DNA of 10,305 nucleotides from Micrococcaceae bacterium UBA7136 (GTDB lineage Bacteria > Actinomycetota > Actinomycetes > Actinomycetales > Micrococcaceae): assembly GCA_002492045.1 (NCBI GenBank), contig DKXC01000140.1, positions 24,961 to 35,265 of the forward strand, given 5' to 3'. Below are positions 1 to 6,458 of the stretch, piece after piece. The stretch's first letter is position 1, and the number at the start of each line of letters is the position of its first letter. Made by a program: the position numbers and the translations under genes. The notes below the pieces were generated by a model. That model saw nothing but the letters and a program-made list of their open reading frames with translations, made no database searches and was not told the origin of the DNA.

Positions 1-57
1 AGCGCGAGTCTGTGAGCCTAGCCCAACCTCATGGATAATCCTCTTAGTCTTCAGGGT

Positions 58-375
58 CTAGAGACTCTGGGAGGGCTGACTATCCTCTACTCGTTGGATC
101 AGTCCCTGGTTCTCCATAGAGTCCAGGAAGGCCAGAACGCTAGCCGAGACTACCTCTCGGGTGACTCCATAAATCTCTGTAATTTCAGAGATAAGGGCAT
201 GGGTGCTCGTAGGTTCTTCTAGGATCTCCCAGATGACAGCGCTAGGGCCCTGTAAGATAGCCAGTTCTGAGGTCAAAAGGTTAGCCACATAGAAGCTATC
301 CTCGCTACCGGCAACATAATCAGAAGCCAAAACAAAGGCGGTGTGGGGTGAGCGTACTAGCTTGTTGCCATCCAC
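58..375 (-). CDS. PqqD-like (RRE-fold) small protein
   Basis: A 105-residue protein with the layout of the PqqD family: an N-terminal beta-strand region (about residues 10-40, ending in SELAILQG) and a helical winged-helix-like part (about 44-97) containing PSAVIWEIL and ending in ENQGLI. In known systems PqqD-like domains bind leader peptides of RiPP precursors and present them to modifying enzymes. Stand-alone members also occur in polysaccharide and exosortase-type clusters where no peptide is known. The start is GTG (373-375), which shares its first base with the TAG stop of the upstream nucleotidyltransferase gene, so the two are probably translationally coupled. No radical-SAM enzyme, cyclase or protease is visible, but the unit may continue beyond the left edge. 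The family call is by pattern only; the ligand and function are unknown. Confidence 0.8.
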   Translation of the reverse strand: MDGNKLVRSPHTAFVLASDYVAGSEDSFYVANLLTSELAILQGPSAVIWEILEEPTSTHALISEITEIYGVTREVVSASVLAFLDSMENQGLIQRVEDSQPSQSL

Positions 376-1238
376 TACTTGCCTACCTTTCTCCAGAGCT
401 TGCTGAAGCGACTAAAGAACTTCTGCCGGATTTCCTGCTTACTGGGTTCATGCCCCAGCTCCATGGCCAGATGATCCTTATTGACACGAAAAATATCCAG
501 GACGGTCTGGACCTTAGCTCCCAGGCTAGGGGCTGCTTGAACCCGTGCATACCAGCGGGTCAGATCAGAAGTCTTCTCAGAAGCAGTCTTCCAGACCAGA
601 TAATCTTTCTGGTTCTGGTACTGATCAATCCGGCCCAGGGCAGCAGCATAGGCTAGCTCTGCCTCTAACTCCCGGACCCGTACCTCCAAGGCTTCCTTCT
701 CTTGAGCTGAAAGGAGCTCATCCAGATACTGGACGTCTGGTTTCACAATGGAGGTAGAGCGGGCTGAATGGACGTAAACAATAAGGCGGGAGTCTTGCAG
801 GGAGGTAGTGTCACAAGGGTAGCCACCCATAACCTTCTTCCGTCGCTGGGACCAGAGCCGGTCAAAGGTAACTTCAGGGTTCTTGCCCAAGCCCGGGAAT
901 TCCCGGTGAATATCAGCCAGCCCCCAGGTAGGGTGGTAGATGGTCATAGCGTGATGGAAGTCAGAACCGGTTTCAAAGGTTGTCATAACCTCCCAGCCGG
1001 CTTCCAAGACGGCCTCTATAAAGGCCTCAACCTGGCTGGGACGAATCAGAACATCCACATCGGTACTGGTTCTTTGTTCCTGATAGGTGTCCTGCCCAAA
1101 AATATAGCCCTTGACATGAAGCAGGTCGATTCCCCTACGCTCGGCCAGGTTCTGTAGGTGGGCGTGGCTGAGTACAATTCGGGCCTTAAGAGGAACCTGT
1201 TCCTGTTGGGGCGATTCAGAATCTGTTACGGAAGCCAT
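375..1238 (-). CDS. Nucleotidyltransferase family protein (NTP_transf_5-like)
   Basis: A 287-residue protein resembling the 'uncharacterised nucleotidyltransferase' family with a minimal nucleotidyltransferase fold. Visible marks are HVKG (K43, G44), then RTSTDVDVLI with the metal-binding pair D60 and D62, then LADIHRE with D109 as the likely third acidic residue and H111 next to it. Residues 160-220 are charged and helical, and the C-terminus (about 272-287) is basic and aromatic. Members are predicted to transfer a nucleotide or phosphate-linked group to an unknown acceptor and often neighbour PqqD-like genes, as here. ATG at 1238 is the first start after an in-frame break; no strong ribosome binding site precedes it. 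It lies 93 bases after the tyrosine autokinase gene on the same strand. Substrate unknown. Confidence 0.78.
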   Translation of the reverse strand: MASVTDSESPQQEQVPLKARIVLSHAHLQNLAERRGIDLLHVKGYIFGQDTYQEQRTSTDVDVLIRPSQVEAFIEAVLEAGWEVMTTFETGSDFHHAMTIYHPTWGLADIHREFPGLGKNPEVTFDRLWSQRRKKVMGGYPCDTTSLQDSRLIVYVHSARSTSIVKPDVQYLDELLSAQEKEALEVRVRELEAELAYAAALGRIDQYQNQKDYLVWKTASEKTSDLTRWYARVQAAPSLGAKVQTVLDIFRVNKDHLAMELGHEPSKQEIRQKFFSRFSKLWRKVGK

Positions 1239-1331
1239 GGAATCACGCTTTCATGAAATAGTGGGTCTATGAAGAAGGCAAAGAGAATTTGAGTTTTCTC
1301 TAGTTGCTAGCCTCATATCTAGAACTAGGGG

Positions 1332-2735
1332 CTACTTTTTCTTAGCCTTCTTCTTGCCCTTCTTGCCGTCTTCTACCTGGCCATAGTAGCTAGAGTAGGC
1401 GGTGTTCGAGGTGTAAGCAAAACCGTAGTAGGTGTTGCCCAGACCGGTGCGGGGAGCCCGGTTAATAACGACACCCAGAACATTGGCCTTGACCTTACGC
1501 AAGCTATTGGCAGCCTCAGCCAGGTTCTCCTTACGGGTCTTACCCACGCTACCGACCAGCACCACGCCGTCCACCGCAGTAGACATCAGGGTAGCATCAG
1601 TTACCGGCAGAACCGGAGGCACATCCACGATCACAATAAACTCGTGGGAGAGTTCTTTGACCAGCTGACGCATTTTCTCTGAACCTAGTAGCTCAGAGGG
1701 GTTAGGAGGAATTCGGCCCGCAGGCAGAATGAAGAGCTGGGTATCCTCAAACTGACGAACAGCATTGGCCAGTTCAACCTGACCGGCCAGCACCTGAGTC
1801 AGGCCCACCTTAGAGTCAATCTTGAACTTCTTAGCAATGGTGGGGCGACGGAGATCGCCGTCAATGATGATAACGGGTTCGCCAGTGTCTGCCAGGGCCC
1901 GGGCAATAGAGGTAGAGACCGTGGACTTACCTTCACCGGGTTCAGCTGAGGTAACAATCATGGAGCGAACCGGGTCGTCAATATTGACAAAGCGCAGGTT
2001 GGTACGAATCTGACGAATAGCTTCTTGAGAGATATGGTCACTGTTCGTTAGCAGAATTTTTTCTTCGGTTAGTTCTTCTGAAATAGGCAAGACGCCCAGA
2101 ATACCGGCGTTGGTGGCCTTGGTAGCATCGTCACGGGTGCGGAGCTTGGTGTCGATAACCCGGCGCAGGAAGATAGCAGCCAGAACCGCGCCCAGGCCGA
2201 TACCGGCGCCAATCAGAACCAGCCGCTGGGTATTGGGGCTAACAGGGGAGGGGTTGAGAGAAGCGTCCTCTAGAGGGATAACCCGCACGGTGCTGGAGCC
2301 TTCCAAGTCGTTAACAACCTTGGCCACAGCGGTCAGGGAGGAGTTAGCCAGGGCCTGAGCAGCCTCGGGGGTAGAAGAAGTCGCTGTAACGTAAATCAAA
2401 GCTGAGCTGTTATCCAAGGTGGCGTTGAGGTTGGAACGCACTTCTCCCTCAGTCAGCCCCATCTCAGGGTTGTTAGCGATAATCTCCCGAGCTACAGCGC
2501 CGCTCTTAATGAGGGGGATATAGGCGGCGGCCTTTTCTTTGGCAGCGGTGGAGCCAGAAATTACATCGCCAATACCAGCTCCGTCACCCACGGTGACGTA
2601 GCCGGTAGAGGCAGAAGTGTAGACGCGGGGCTGCAGCAGAGAGTAGCCAAAGCCTAGCAGGGCGCCAACCAAGAGACCGGCAATCAGAATCTTGGCATTG
2701 ACGCGCAGCATGCGTAGAAAATCAAGAATAGTCAT
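1332..2735 (-). CDS. Polysaccharide biosynthesis tyrosine autokinase (Wzz + BY-kinase)
   Basis: A 467-residue inner-membrane protein combining a Wzz chain-length domain and a cytoplasmic BY-kinase. A short N-terminus leads to membrane segment 1 (about 15-34), an outside loop (35-170) and membrane segment 2 (171-192). The kinase shows the oligomerisation motif E238-x2-R241-x2-R244, Walker A SAEPGEGKST (K270), Walker A' IIIDGDLRRP (D292, D294) and Walker B VIVDVPP (D371). Six tyrosines at 436, 437, 441, 447, 450 and 451 form the autophosphorylation cluster, followed by a very lysine-rich tail (458-467). Such proteins control assembly and chain length of capsule or exopolysaccharide by cycles of phosphorylation. 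All key residues are present, so it should be active. It is fused in one chain, as in proteobacterial Wzc and many actinobacterial homologues, rather than split as in Firmicutes. The nearby rml genes suggest a rhamnose-containing polymer. No good ribosome binding site is seen upstream. Confidence 0.93.
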   Translation of the reverse strand: MTILDFLRMLRVNAKILIAGLLVGALLGFGYSLLQPRVYTSASTGYVTVGDGAGIGDVISGSTAAKEKAAAYIPLIKSGAVAREIIANNPEMGLTEGEVRSNLNATLDNSSALIYVTATSSTPEAAQALANSSLTAVAKVVNDLEGSSTVRVIPLEDASLNPSPVSPNTQRLVLIGAGIGLGAVLAAIFLRRVIDTKLRTRDDATKATNAGILGVLPISEELTEEKILLTNSDHISQEAIRQIRTNLRFVNIDDPVRSMIVTSAEPGEGKSTVSTSIARALADTGEPVIIIDGDLRRPTIAKKFKIDSKVGLTQVLAGQVELANAVRQFEDTQLFILPAGRIPPNPSELLGSEKMRQLVKELSHEFIVIVDVPPVLPVTDATLMSTAVDGVVLVGSVGKTRKENLAEAANSLRKVKANVLGVVINRAPRTGLGNTYYGFAYTSNTAYSSYYGQVEDGKKGKKKAKKK

Positions 2736-2860
2736 GCATACCTAGGGGTAGAAGAAGTTGTATTTGAGGAGTGTTTCAGGAAGAAAGAATACCAAGCGCT
2801 TGTATATTTCTCCTGGTAAGAAGGGGCTGAGAAGCAGAAGGTGGCGCTCATACTCAGGTT

Positions 2861-3721
2861 CTATTTGAGCAGATTAAGTAGGTTCTGGCCATAGCCACTC
2901 TTGAGCAGGGCAGTTGCCAGCTTTTCTAGATGAGCGTCATCAATCCAGCCCATGCGCCAGGCAATCTCCTCAGGCGAACCAATAGACATGCCCTGGCGGG
3001 CCTGGACAGTACGGATGAAGTTAGAGGCATCGGCTAGAGAATCAAAGGTGCCAGTATCTAGCCAGGCGGTACCACGAGGCAGGATCTCTACCTGCAGTTT
3101 GCCCTCTTCTAAGTAGATGCGGTTGAGATCGGTAATCTCCAGCTCGCCCCGGGGAGAGGGCTTGATGGACTTAGCGTAGTCAACCACCTGGTTATCGTAG
3201 AAGTAGAGGCCAGGAATAGCGTAGTCGCTCTTGGGCTTCTCTGGCTTCTCTTCAATAGAGATGGCCTTGAAGTTTTCATCGAACTCAACCACACCGTAGG
3301 CGGTAGGGTCGGCTACCTGGTAGCCAAAGACCGCAGCACCCTCTAAGTCGGTGTACTTACGGAGCTGGTTGCCCAGGCCGGGGCCGTAGAAGATGTTATC
3401 GCCCAGAACCAGGGCTGCCCCCTCCTGGCCAATGTGTTCCTCTCCCAAAATGAAGGCCTGGGCCAGCCCATCCGGGGAGGGCTGAATTTTATAGGAGAAG
3501 TTAACCCCAAACTGGGAGCCGTCGCCTAGTAGACGCTGGAACTGCGCCTGATCCTGGGGGGTAGTAATAATCAGGATGTCCTGGATGCCGGCCAGCATTA
3601 GGGTAGAAATGGGGTAGTAAATCATCGGTTTGTCATAAACCGGAGTAAGCTGCTTGCTAACGCCTAGCGTAATGGGGTGGAGCCGCGAACCATTGCCCCC
3701 TGCGAGTAGAATTCCCTTCAT
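2861..3721 (-). CDS. rfbA: Glucose-1-phosphate thymidylyltransferase RmlA/RfbA
   Basis: Catalyses dTTP + glucose-1-phosphate to dTDP-glucose + pyrophosphate, the first step of dTDP-L-rhamnose synthesis. The N-terminus MKGILLAGGNGSRLHPIT is the nucleotide-binding signature of the family, followed by SKQLTPVYDKPMIYYP, LVLGDNIFYGPGL, an EEKPEKPKSDYAIPGLYFYD stretch and RGTAWLDTGTFDSL. These are all conserved in RmlA. From MKG the protein is 286 residues, close to the usual 290. I chose ATG at 3721 because the family begins at MKGI and GAGGG lies just upstream; an in-frame ATG at 3730 would add only three residues (MRD). It is divergent from rfbB, with 83 bases between the starts, and is probably the first gene of the minus-strand unit that also carries the tyrosine autokinase. 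Confidence 0.96.
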   Translation of the reverse strand: MKGILLAGGNGSRLHPITLGVSKQLTPVYDKPMIYYPISTLMLAGIQDILIITTPQDQAQFQRLLGDGSQFGVNFSYKIQPSPDGLAQAFILGEEHIGQEGAALVLGDNIFYGPGLGNQLRKYTDLEGAAVFGYQVADPTAYGVVEFDENFKAISIEEKPEKPKSDYAIPGLYFYDNQVVDYAKSIKPSPRGELEITDLNRIYLEEGKLQVEILPRGTAWLDTGTFDSLADASNFIRTVQARQGMSIGSPEEIAWRMGWIDDAHLEKLATALLKSGYGQNLLNLLK

Positions 3722-3741
3722 ATCCCTCATTCTGGCATAGA

Positions 3742-3747
3742 AAGCTA
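3742..3747 (-). promoter_or_regulatory. Possible -10 element for rfbA
   Basis: On the minus strand TAGCTT fits the actinobacterial TANNNT pattern. A start about 7 bases further on, near 3733, would give a 12-base leader carrying GAGGG before the ATG at 3721. No convincing -35 box is visible. This is inference from position and pattern only. Confidence 0.3.
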
Positions 3748-3791
3748 GGGGGAAGGGAATTTTGGGGCCTCTGCCTGTCCGGAAAAACTAG

Positions 3792-3797
3792 TATTCT
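3792..3797 (+). promoter_or_regulatory. -10 element for a leaderless rfbB transcript
   Basis: TATTCT (TANNNT pattern) ends exactly 7 bases before the A of the rfbB ATG at 3805, so transcription would start on the start codon itself. There is no Shine-Dalgarno-like sequence in the bases before the ATG, which fits leaderless translation, common in Actinobacteria. An overlapping TAGTAT at 3789-3794 would give a leader of only a few bases. No clear -35 box is seen. Confidence 0.5.
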
Positions 3798-3804
3798 GGT
3801 TGCC

Positions 3805-4803
3805 ATGGGAAAAATTCTTGTTACCGGTGGTGCCGGCTTCATTGGCTCTAACTTTGTCCACTACCTGCTTGAGAAGACTGACCATCAGGTAACCGTCTTG
3901 GACAAGATGACCTACGCTGCCAACGAAAAATCACTCGCTGGCCTGCCCGCTGATCGCTTTGAACTGGTCAAGGGCGACATCGCCAACATGGACCTGGTTG
4001 ATCCCCTGGTCAAGGAGGCTGACGCAGTCGTCCACTATGCTGCTGAATCCCACAACGACAACTCTCTGAGCGACCCCAGCCCCTTTATTCACACCAACCT
4101 GATTGGTACCTTCACCCTGCTGGAAGCCGTCCGTAAGCACAAGACCCGCTACCACCACATCTCCACCGATGAGGTTTTTGGTGACCTAGAGCTAGACGAT
4201 CCGGCTAAGTTCACTGAGACTACCCCCTACAACCCTTCCTCTCCCTACTCCTCGACCAAGGCCGGTTCTGACCTGCTGGTGAGGGCCTGGGTGCGTTCCT
4301 TCGGTATTGAGGCCACCATCTCTAACTGCTCTAATAACTACGGCCCCTACCAGCACATCGAGAAGTTCATCCCCCGCCAGATCACTAACATACTGGCCGG
4401 CATTAAGCCCAAGCTCTACGGGGAAGGGCTCAACGTCCGCGACTGGATTCACGCCTCTGACCACTCCTCTGCCGTCCACACCATCCTAGAAAAGGGCAAG
4501 ATTGGTGAAACCTACCTGATCGGTGCTGACGGTGAAGAAAACAACATCACTGTTCTGCGCACTATCCTCCGTCTCATGGGTCAGCCCGAGGATGCCTTCG
4601 AGCACGTGGTAGACCGGCCCGGCCACGACCTGCGCTACGCCATTGACGGTAGCCGCCTGCGCCAGGAGCTAGGCTGGGAGCCCCAGTTCACCAACTTTGA
4701 GGCTGGCCTGGCTGACACTATCGCCTGGTACACCGACAATCGGGCCTGGTGGGAGCCCCTCAAGGCCGAGGTCGAAGCCAAGTATGCTAAGGCAGGCCAG
4801 TAA
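3805..4803 (+). CDS. rfbB: dTDP-glucose 4,6-dehydratase RmlB/RfbB
   Basis: Converts dTDP-glucose to dTDP-4-keto-6-deoxyglucose using bound NAD+, the second step toward dTDP-L-rhamnose. It is an extended short-chain dehydrogenase: ILVTGGAGFIGSNFV (residues 4-18) is the Rossmann nucleotide loop, AAESHNDNSLSDP is the family signature, the catalytic triplet T121-D122-E123 lies in HISTDEVFG, and the YxxxK pair is Y148/K152 in SPYSSTKA. SNCSNNYGPYQHIEKFIP and RDWIHASDH also match RmlB. At 332 residues it has the length of Gram-positive members. The TAA stop overlaps the ATG of the next gene by one base (TAATG), so the two are co-translated. Translation probably begins on a leaderless message. Confidence 0.97.
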   Translation: MGKILVTGGAGFIGSNFVHYLLEKTDHQVTVLDKMTYAANEKSLAGLPADRFELVKGDIANMDLVDPLVKEADAVVHYAAESHNDNSLSDPSPFIHTNLIGTFTLLEAVRKHKTRYHHISTDEVFGDLELDDPAKFTETTPYNPSSPYSSTKAGSDLLVRAWVRSFGIEATISNCSNNYGPYQHIEKFIPRQITNILAGIKPKLYGEGLNVRDWIHASDHSSAVHTILEKGKIGETYLIGADGEENNITVLRTILRLMGQPEDAFEHVVDRPGHDLRYAIDGSRLRQELGWEPQFTNFEAGLADTIAWYTDNRAWWEPLKAEVEAKYAKAGQ

Positions 4804-6215
4804 TGCCCAAGGAACTAGCCGTTCGTTCAACTGAGATCCCGGGCCTGCTCATTATTGACATGCCCCAGCACGGGGATAACCGGGGCTGGTTCAAGGAGAA
4901 CTGGCAGCGGGAGAAGATGCTGGCCGCTGGCCTGCCCGATTTTGGCCCGGTCCAGAACAATATTTCCTTCAACGCTACTGCCGGCACCACCCGCGGTATC
5001 CACGCTGAACCCTGGGACAAGTATGTTTCGGTAGCTAGTGGCCGGATTTTTGGTGCCTGGGTTGACCTGAGGGCCGGGGACTCCTTCGGCAAGGTAGTCA
5101 CGGTTGAACTGGGCCCCGACACCGCAGTTTTTGTTCCCCGCGGGGTGGGTAACTCCTTCCAGACCCTGGAAGACAACACCGCCTACACCTACCTGGTCAA
5201 TGACCACTGGTCGGCCGATGCCCAGGGGGACTACTCCTTCCTCAACCTGGCCGATGAGACCGTAGCTATTGACTGGCCTATCTCGCTTGAGCGGGCTGAG
5301 CTGTCTGAGAAGGATAAGAATCACCCCCGCCTAGACCAGGTTGAACCCCTGGCCCCGGCCCCCCTCCTGGTGGTTGGCGCTAATGGCCAGCTGGGACGGG
5401 AACTAGTCAAGCAACTGGATGCTGCTGGCACCCCCTATATTGCTGTAGACCGCTCCCAGCTTGACCTGACCCAGCCAGAGACCTGGCAGGAGGCCTACCG
5501 CTGGCGCTCCCTGCGGGGTATTATCAATGCCGCTGCCTACACGGCTGTTGACCAGGCAGAGACCCCTGAGGGGCGGGCAGAGGCCTGGGCCTCCAACGCC
5601 ACTGGTGTAGCGGCCCTGGCCCGGGTGGCTGATGAGGCCGGTATTCCCCTGGTTCATGTCTCCACCGACTACGTCTTTGACGGTTCCCTGCCCCTGGGGC
5701 AGGAGTACCCTGTGGACGCTCTCTTGGCTCCGCTGGGTGTTTACGGCCAGTCCAAGGCTGCTGGTGAACTGGCTGCCCGCTCTGTGGCTCGCCACTATAT
5801 TGTGCGGACCTCCTGGGTCATGGGGGACGGTAAGAACTTCATTGAGATTATGAAGTCTCTGGCTGAGAAGGGGGTCGACCCCAAGGTGGTAGCTGATCAG
5901 TATGGTCGCCCCACCTTTACTCAGGACCTAGCTGCTGCCATCCTGCACCTGCTGGAGCAAGGTAGTGCCTACGGCACCTACCATGTTTCCAATACCGGTG
6001 ACGTGGTGACCTGGGCTGATATTGCTCAGGCTGTCTTTGAAGCGACCGGCCATTCAGCTGATCGGGTGAGCCCGGTAACCACGGCTGAGTACTTTGCTGC
6101 CGCTGAGACCTTCTCGCCCAGGCCGACCAACTCGGCTATGGATTTGTCCAAGATTATCGAGGCTGGCTTTACCCCGCGTGACCATCGTGAAGCGATGGCG
6201 GCCTACCTGGCCTAA
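4803..6215 (+). CDS. Fused dTDP-4-keto-rhamnose 3,5-epimerase / reductase (RmlC-RmlD)
   Basis: A 470-residue two-domain protein that probably performs the last two steps to dTDP-L-rhamnose. Residues 1-180 are an RmlC-type cupin: IPGLLIIDMPQHGDNRGWFKEN, RGIHAEP with the likely catalytic H67, AWVDLRAG with D88, and VPRGVGNSF. After a proline-rich linker (about 181-187), residues 188-470 are an RmlD-type reductase: LLVVGANGQLGREL (G192-G198) for NAD(P)H, VSTDYVFDG (287-294), the Y314-xxx-K318 pair in VYGQSKAAGE, VRTSWVMGDGKNF and RPTNSAMDLSK. The fusion is typical of Actinobacteria. The cupin has AEPWDKYV where single-domain RmlC usually reads HYQ, so the epimerase site diverges in detail. It starts at the ATG overlapping the rfbB stop and is followed by a strong terminator. 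Confidence 0.93.
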   Translation: MPKELAVRSTEIPGLLIIDMPQHGDNRGWFKENWQREKMLAAGLPDFGPVQNNISFNATAGTTRGIHAEPWDKYVSVASGRIFGAWVDLRAGDSFGKVVTVELGPDTAVFVPRGVGNSFQTLEDNTAYTYLVNDHWSADAQGDYSFLNLADETVAIDWPISLERAELSEKDKNHPRLDQVEPLAPAPLLVVGANGQLGRELVKQLDAAGTPYIAVDRSQLDLTQPETWQEAYRWRSLRGIINAAAYTAVDQAETPEGRAEAWASNATGVAALARVADEAGIPLVHVSTDYVFDGSLPLGQEYPVDALLAPLGVYGQSKAAGELAARSVARHYIVRTSWVMGDGKNFIEIMKSLAEKGVDPKVVADQYGRPTFTQDLAAAILHLLEQGSAYGTYHVSNTGDVVTWADIAQAVFEATGHSADRVSPVTTAEYFAAAETFSPRPTNSAMDLSKIIEAGFTPRDHREAMAAYLA

Positions 6216-6229
6216 AATCAAACCTCTTG

Positions 6230-6266
6230 AAGGGAGCTGGAGAGATTCCAGCTCCCTTCCTTGTTT
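6230..6266 (+). terminator. Intrinsic terminator after the rmlC-rmlD gene
   Basis: A perfect 12-base-pair stem (6230-6241 with 6247-6258; arms begin AAGGGAGC and end GCTCCCTT) with a 5-base loop, followed by CCTTGTTT. It starts 14 bases after the rmlCD stop. The TTGTTT of the tail also serves as a possible -35 box of the next gene. Confidence 0.85.
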
Positions 6267-6289
6267 AAGCCTGCCTTTTGGGTAATAAT
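6261..6289 (+). promoter_or_regulatory. Probable promoter of rplY
   Basis: TTGTTT (6261-6266) and AATAAT (6284-6289, five of six matches to TATAAT) are spaced exactly 17 bases apart. They predict a start near 6296 and a leader of about 163 bases. Lying just behind the terminator, it would give rplY its own transcription. Confidence 0.6.
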
Positions 6290-6295
6290 AGAAAA

Positions 6296-6458
6296 GTTGC
6301 CCCCTTCAGGGGCTTCACCCTAAGCCAAGGCAGTGGAATGCTGCGGGGAAACCCCGGCAGGTCCGAAACTGACGGTGGCTGGTTAGAAGTTTGACTTCTG
6401 GCGCCAGTTCACTTTCTTCTTGGCGCGTCAAATTTCTAGTAGAAAGAGGTGACTGACT
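6296..6458 (+). ncRNA. Structured leader RNA upstream of rplY
   Basis: The region folds by eye into several consistent helices. There is a GC hairpin 6299-6303/6309-6313. A nested element follows, made of AGCCA 6323-6327 with TGGCT 6376-6380, CAGT 6331-6334 with ACTG 6368-6371, and a long inner hairpin CTGCGGGG 6341-6348 with CCCCgGCAG 6352-6360 (loop AAA, one bulged G). Then come AGAAG 6385-6389 with CTTCT 6395-6399 and GCGCCA 6401-6406 with TGGCGC 6421-6426. A last small hairpin, 6433-6437/6441-6445, covers the edge of the Shine-Dalgarno AAAGAGGTGA (6443-6452). It could be a cis-acting control element, for example autoregulation by L25, or a riboswitch. I matched it to no known class (not SAM-IV, cobalamin, ydaO, TPP, FMN or T-box by their hallmark sequences). 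The helices are seen; the function is inference. Confidence 0.5.

Noticed and set aside
1..57. Start of a further minus-strand gene at the left edge
   Set aside because: The ATG at 32-30 meets TAG after four codons and the other frames lack a start, so nothing can be supported.
1282..1301. AGAGAA/TTCTCT inverted repeat after the kinase gene as a terminator
   Set aside because: Only six mostly weak pairs with an 8-base loop and no real T-run; too unstable to call.
1251..1316. A 21-codon minus-strand open frame between the kinase and nucleotidyltransferase genes, considered as a RiPP precursor
   Set aside because: It is very short, has no ribosome binding site, ends in TGA unlike every gene here, and shows no leader/core layout; chance explains it.
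4827..5324. 165-codon open frame opposite the rmlC half
   Set aside because: Shadow frame inside a confidently identified gene, with no family features.
6323..6380. SRP RNA or cobalamin riboswitch in the rplY leader
   Set aside because: CAGGTCCGAAA recalls the SRP core, but the GGAAGGAAGCAGCC part is missing; the cobalamin box is also absent.
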